From Clostridia bacterium (GTDB lineage: Bacteria; Bacillota; Clostridia; Christensenellales; Aristaeellaceae): 58,451 nt of DNA. Positions 58,294 through 58,451 of the stretch are shown piece by piece. Position 1 is the stretch's first letter. Every line of letters starts with the position of its first letter. The notes below the pieces were generated by a model. The model was given only the letters and a program-made list of their open reading frames with translations, ran no database searches and had not been told where the DNA came from. The stretch lies in the NCBI GenBank assembly GCA_900759005.1, contig CAAEUQ010000029.1, forward strand, positions 1 through 58,451, read 5' to 3'. Made by a program: the position numbers and the translations under genes.

Positions 58294-58451
58294 TCAGAAA
58301 TCGATCTTTTCGCGCAGCCAGTTCTCCAGATCGGCGATTGCGACGGTCTCCTGCTGCATCGTGTCGCGGTCGCGAACGGTGACATTGCCGGTGGACTCGG
58401 TATCGAAATCCACGCAGATGCAATAGGGCGTGCCGATTTCGTCCTGACGGC
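58294..58451 (-). CDS. glyS: Glycyl-tRNA synthetase, C-terminal fragment (gene continues beyond the window)
   Basis: The last 52 residues are visible. RQDEIGTPYCICVDFDTEST and VTVRDRDTMQQETVAI match the end of the anticodon-binding domain of class II, dimer-type (alpha2) glycyl-tRNA synthetase. It charges tRNA-Gly in the cytoplasm. The 5' part lies to the right of the window, so nothing can be said about its start or control. A strong terminator follows 13 bp after the stop. Confidence 0.92.
   Translation of the reverse strand, partial: RQDEIGTPYCICVDFDTESTGNVTVRDRDTMQQETVAIADLENWLREKIDF

Overview
The window looks like a chromosomal segment of a GC-rich anaerobic member of the Firmicutes, class Clostridia. 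Three things point there: strong AGGAGG-type ribosome binding sites, TTGACA/TATAAT-like promoters with mostly 17-bp spacers, and a recJ-rel-dtd-hydrolase-hemZ operon of the clostridial/bacillar type. CsoR-CopA, AzlCD and many short ALAE/AFAE-type signal peptides fit the same picture. A gut-associated lineage such as Christensenellales is a guess from style, not a proof. No rRNA, tRNA, CRISPR array or prophage is visible. TAG is an ordinary stop codon here (dapF, csoR, livH).

Layout from the left. 1-2 kb: a broken amino-acid ABC ATPase, msrC and a GreA-like gene, interleaved with copies of a composite hairpin repeat. 1.9-3.8 kb: a serine hydrolase and a divergent alpha/beta hydrolase. 3.8-12.2 kb: one long leftward operon recJ-rel-dtd-MBL hydrolase-hemZ-two cyclophilins (stringent response, D-aminoacyl-tRNA quality control, DNA repair, protein folding). 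12.2-18 kb: a degenerate repeat field, a GH78-like rhamnosidase, a membrane protein overlapping a small alarmone-hydrolase-like HD gene, and a secreted protein whose leader carries a MITE. 18-22 kb: dapF and a sugar isomerase/Gfo-Idh-MocA/sugar isomerase operon. 22-27 kb: a complete branched-chain amino acid ABC transporter (livKHMGF). 27-36 kb: a carbohydrate ABC transporter without its own ATPase, a GH2 glycosidase with an in-frame amber codon, and an ArsR-like regulator. 35.7-46 kb: azlCD, a DUF1003 protein, a Cys-rich secreted protein, the nickel-pincer cofactor genes larE-larB-larC, dinB with a LexA-like box, a cystine/polar amino-acid ABC transporter and a HAD phosphatase. 46-49 kb: csoR-copA with an internal copZ-like start. 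49-58 kb: a peptide-binding protein, a 1,852-residue repeat surface protein, an SH3/Pro-Thr-rich secreted protein and the 3' end of glyS.

The most unusual signal is a family of composite structured repeats. It has five clear copies plus one cut by the window edge. Each clear copy sits at the 3' end of a gene, in the same orientation relative to that gene. The parts are a 16-nt core, an alpha hairpin with a constant GGAAG/CTTCC loop whose stem sequence changes while staying perfectly complementary, and in most copies a second hairpin with a 5-nt loop. In all five cases the stop codon in use lies in or at the edge of the element, and at least the serine hydrolase seems to have lost its native C-terminus to it. 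Other points worth a second look are a TTAA-flanked MITE (two copies), a candidate 195-nt small RNA between a perfect promoter and a perfect terminator, the amber codon in the GH2 gene, and an internal AGGAGG-ATG start inside copA that could make a free CopZ chaperone.
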